Origin: Hysterangium stoloniferum | Taxonomy: Eukaryota > Basidiomycota > Agaricomycetes > Hysterangiales > Hysterangiaceae | DNA: 64,000 bases | Direction of reading: 5' to 3' | NCBI GenBank assembly: GCA_015178975.1 | Contig: WHVD01000093.1 | Coordinates: forward strand, 248,001 to 312,000 | Shown: in pieces, positions 61,762-64,000 of the stretch | How the letters are laid out: every line of letters begins with the position of its first letter | Numbering within the stretch: the first letter of the stretch is position 1 | Translations under genes and position numbers: made by a program | The notes under the pieces: generated by a model | Seen by the model: only the letters and a program-made list of their open reading frames with translations | Databases searched by the model: none | What the model was told of the DNA's origin: nothing

Positions 61762-64000
61762 GGTTCTAAGAAGAGAGAATAGGGGAGAGGGAGACAAGAT
61801 GTGATAAATAGTGAATGCTCTGTGTTTAAATAGATGAAAGTAAAGCGAGAGGCTGGTCGGATGGTACGATTTCCTTGACAATTTTCTTACTCTAACGCAT
61901 ATGTTTAGTCCACTTACATAATACGTGCGCCTATTTAATCCTGGAAGATGCAAACTCACTCTGCAGCAGCCGTATCAACGCCGTGATTTGCCTCTATTAT
62001 TATTATTATTATTATTGTATATAAAACCCTTCTTTTTCTGCCACGCACCGTGAGTCCTGAGAGAACGCGTGTGAGGTGCCCCCGTTGGAAATACTGCGTT
62101 CGACCCATTTGTGCCTTCCAGCCAATCACCTCTCAACGCGCGGTATCATGCAAGTATCTACTTTGCGATCTTTGCCTAAACAAGGTAAGATGATGCATCA
62201 CCTTCTCCTTGTCTGGTGCGAATGACAACACTGTTCTTGTTACCACAGCCCCACGACGCGCTGGATCCTCCTCGGTTCTGGAGGTAGCCGGCGACAATCG
62301 CGCACTGGACTGTATTGACGACCCTTGCCGTCTGCTACTGCACCTGGGCCGTCCGAAAAGCCGACGACAGCGCAGAGTCAAATCGGCGGCCTGCTCAATA
62401 CAGTATGACGTAGTGGCTCTGCATCGGAAGATGCGATGTACGGCTCGTGGCCACGGCGCCGAACGCGGGGCGAGTCTTGGGCTGGTTTGCCAGCCCAGTG
62501 TGTGTCCACACAGACATCGCTCGTCCGATCCCTCGATGGCATGATGCTGTGTGTGGCGTGGTATCGTGCCAAATAGAGTGCAGGGCCACTTGCTGTCAGT
62601 GAAATGGGACTAGCGTTTACCAGACAACACCTTCGTAAGCCAGGGTTGTGGTGCCACTGGGAACCGGACGCCCGTCTCGCTCAAATACGATTGATCTTCT
62701 TCGACTTGCTTACCGCTCAGTCCACGAGAGAAACCAACTTGGTCGTGATAAGGAGTGTGCAAGTGCGGCCAACTCACTATGTGATTTACTGGCAATACTT
62801 CAGTGTATGCAAAGTACCTAAAGTTGGCACGTGTACTAGTTACAGTGTGTCTACGATTACCATCTGGTGGCTGTTAAAAATAGTTTTATATTGTACCGAA
62901 TTTTCAAATCTACCCTGATCGTCTTATCAGGGGGAGCGTTGTCATAAATTTCCAATTCACATGTTGACAAAATGTCGGAAATGTGGATAAGGCGAGTTAC
63001 CTAGAAGGGGCTTGGAGCAAAGTTAGATTATTTCTCCGTGGGGGAGCTTGAGTAATATGTAATTGCCCAATTCATTGTAATCTGGGCTAGTTTGTGAAAT
63101 GGTATTTGCGATATTATGTATATCTAGATGGGAGCTACGGTCTAAAGTGTGTGCTAGAACCCACCTTCATTGCAGCAGCTACGGTTTAAAATATACTACA
63201 CTGCATAGATACGAAGGTAAAACTGAGTTCCAGAAAGATGACATGTATCAAGACAAGGTACAGGCCACCCCGGGGAAAGGGCAATACTGGTTTCTTACTA
63301 CAACAGATCACATACCAAAAAGTGTCTTCTTCCTGACCACTACCCTTCCATCCACTACTACCAATTCACATAATGCGGTGATAACCACGACGATCCCCTA
63401 CAACCACCGTCACGACCTCGAACACAGCCGCCACCTTGTTGGAGTCTGCGAGCCATAGAAGCTGCGAGACTCCCCTGTTGTCTCAGATGATTGATTCTGA
63501 GATTGAATTAAGTAAATTTAGGTATATATGTAGCTAGCGTTATGCAATAGTGTGCTTGCCCTTATACATTGAAAATATCTAACACACGCGTCGTACTCTT
63601 CCGTGTCGCGACATGTGTTCCGGGAGTGCAAACTCCAGTGTCGTGTCCAAAGTTATTAACCTGCACACCTTTGTTTAGGCCTTGCTGCTTGGAATCATGT
63701 CTTGATCAAGCCTTATACAAACAGCCATCCCCCGACGCCGCCCGATGCTACCATCTGCCAGCGCCTCAGTGTATATTTGCCACCTCAACTGCTGCTCAAT
63801 GTCTGATCCACAATTCAAATGGTCTTGGCAGCCATCTTGATCATTGGCGACCATGTGCCAGCGCAGACCTGCCCAGATCTGCGTCAGCGACTCAGGCCAC
63901 GGCAGGCGAGCAGATATGAGGGTCCACACTCTAATTGGCTTGCCATTTCATCTAGCTCATTATTTGTGTGTTTGCGTTCCGCACCCCCGTCCTTTTCAAT
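61762..64000. other. HMG-CoA synthase promoter and gene-poor right edge
   Basis: Upstream of the ERG13 start there is a TATA-like TTTAAATA at about 61826, and an ATT trinucleotide run lies near 61995-62017. Beyond it, ORFs at 62209-62544 and 63569-63919 are GC-rich or chance readings with no motif that I recognise. No tRNA or transposon is identified up to the window end. Confidence 0.4.

Noticed and set aside
62148-62544. Possible spliced plus-strand gene near the right edge
   Set aside because: A GT-AG pair can be drawn, but the product is Arg-rich and matches no family I know; the reading is likely chance in a GC-rich stretch.

Overview
The window is a piece of a filamentous fungal chromosome, almost certainly a basidiomycete (Agaricomycetes). 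The host genes carry many 50-70 nt GT-AG introns, and the coding content is typical of that group: a heat-shock-factor-type regulator, an LYC1-type N-acetyltransferase, guanylate kinase and HMG-CoA synthase. About 40 kb in the middle consists of nested transposable elements. A transposon-rich, possibly ectomycorrhizal agaric would fit, but the species cannot be fixed from sequence alone.

Layout. 0-2 kb: a two-exon DUF3669-like gene whose first intron holds a repeat that recurs at 12.3 kb. 2-5.5 kb: AT-rich and almost gene-free, ending in four tandem 23-bp units that each carry an ACGCGT box, followed by a TATA box. 6.3-8.7 kb: an HSF-type transcription factor on the minus strand. 8.7-12.3 kb: no convincing gene. 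12.3-19.5 kb: an LTR remnant, a decayed multi-exon gene, a broken Tc1/IS630-like transposase interrupted by a tRNA-like sequence, a fragment resembling saccharopine dehydrogenase, and a small inverted-repeat element.

19.5-31 kb: a broken Copia remnant into which a 7.5-kb Ty3/Gypsy chromovirus (LTRs 583 bp each, 5-bp target duplication) and a solo LTR have jumped. The chromovirus carries an antisense accessory ORF with a coiled coil and a Cys pattern of the Zn2Cys6 type. 31.9-33.5 kb: a nearly intact Tc1/mariner element with ~200-bp inverted repeats. 33.5-37.9 kb: LTR fragments of three families around a truncated sulfotransferase-like gene. 37.5-50.2 kb: a second, much older Gypsy copy that has received a 5.6-kb foldback element, a 425-bp insert and two solo LTRs. 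50.4-56.3 kb: a solo LTR containing a small non-coding LTR element, then a pogo-like transposon split by another solo LTR. 56.9-61.8 kb: the three intact housekeeping genes (LYC1-like, GUK1, ERG13). 61.8-64 kb: nothing recognisable.

The most unusual object is the foldback element at 39742-45363. It is a near-perfect giant palindrome with 689-bp arms that differ at one position by eye, CACTG ends and a 3-bp target duplication. Its core is two inverted arrays totalling about 424 decamers of the form AGATTCNNNT, with no length change visible across 4.2 kb. A second striking signal is a ~30-bp motif shared by several otherwise different LTR families in the window.
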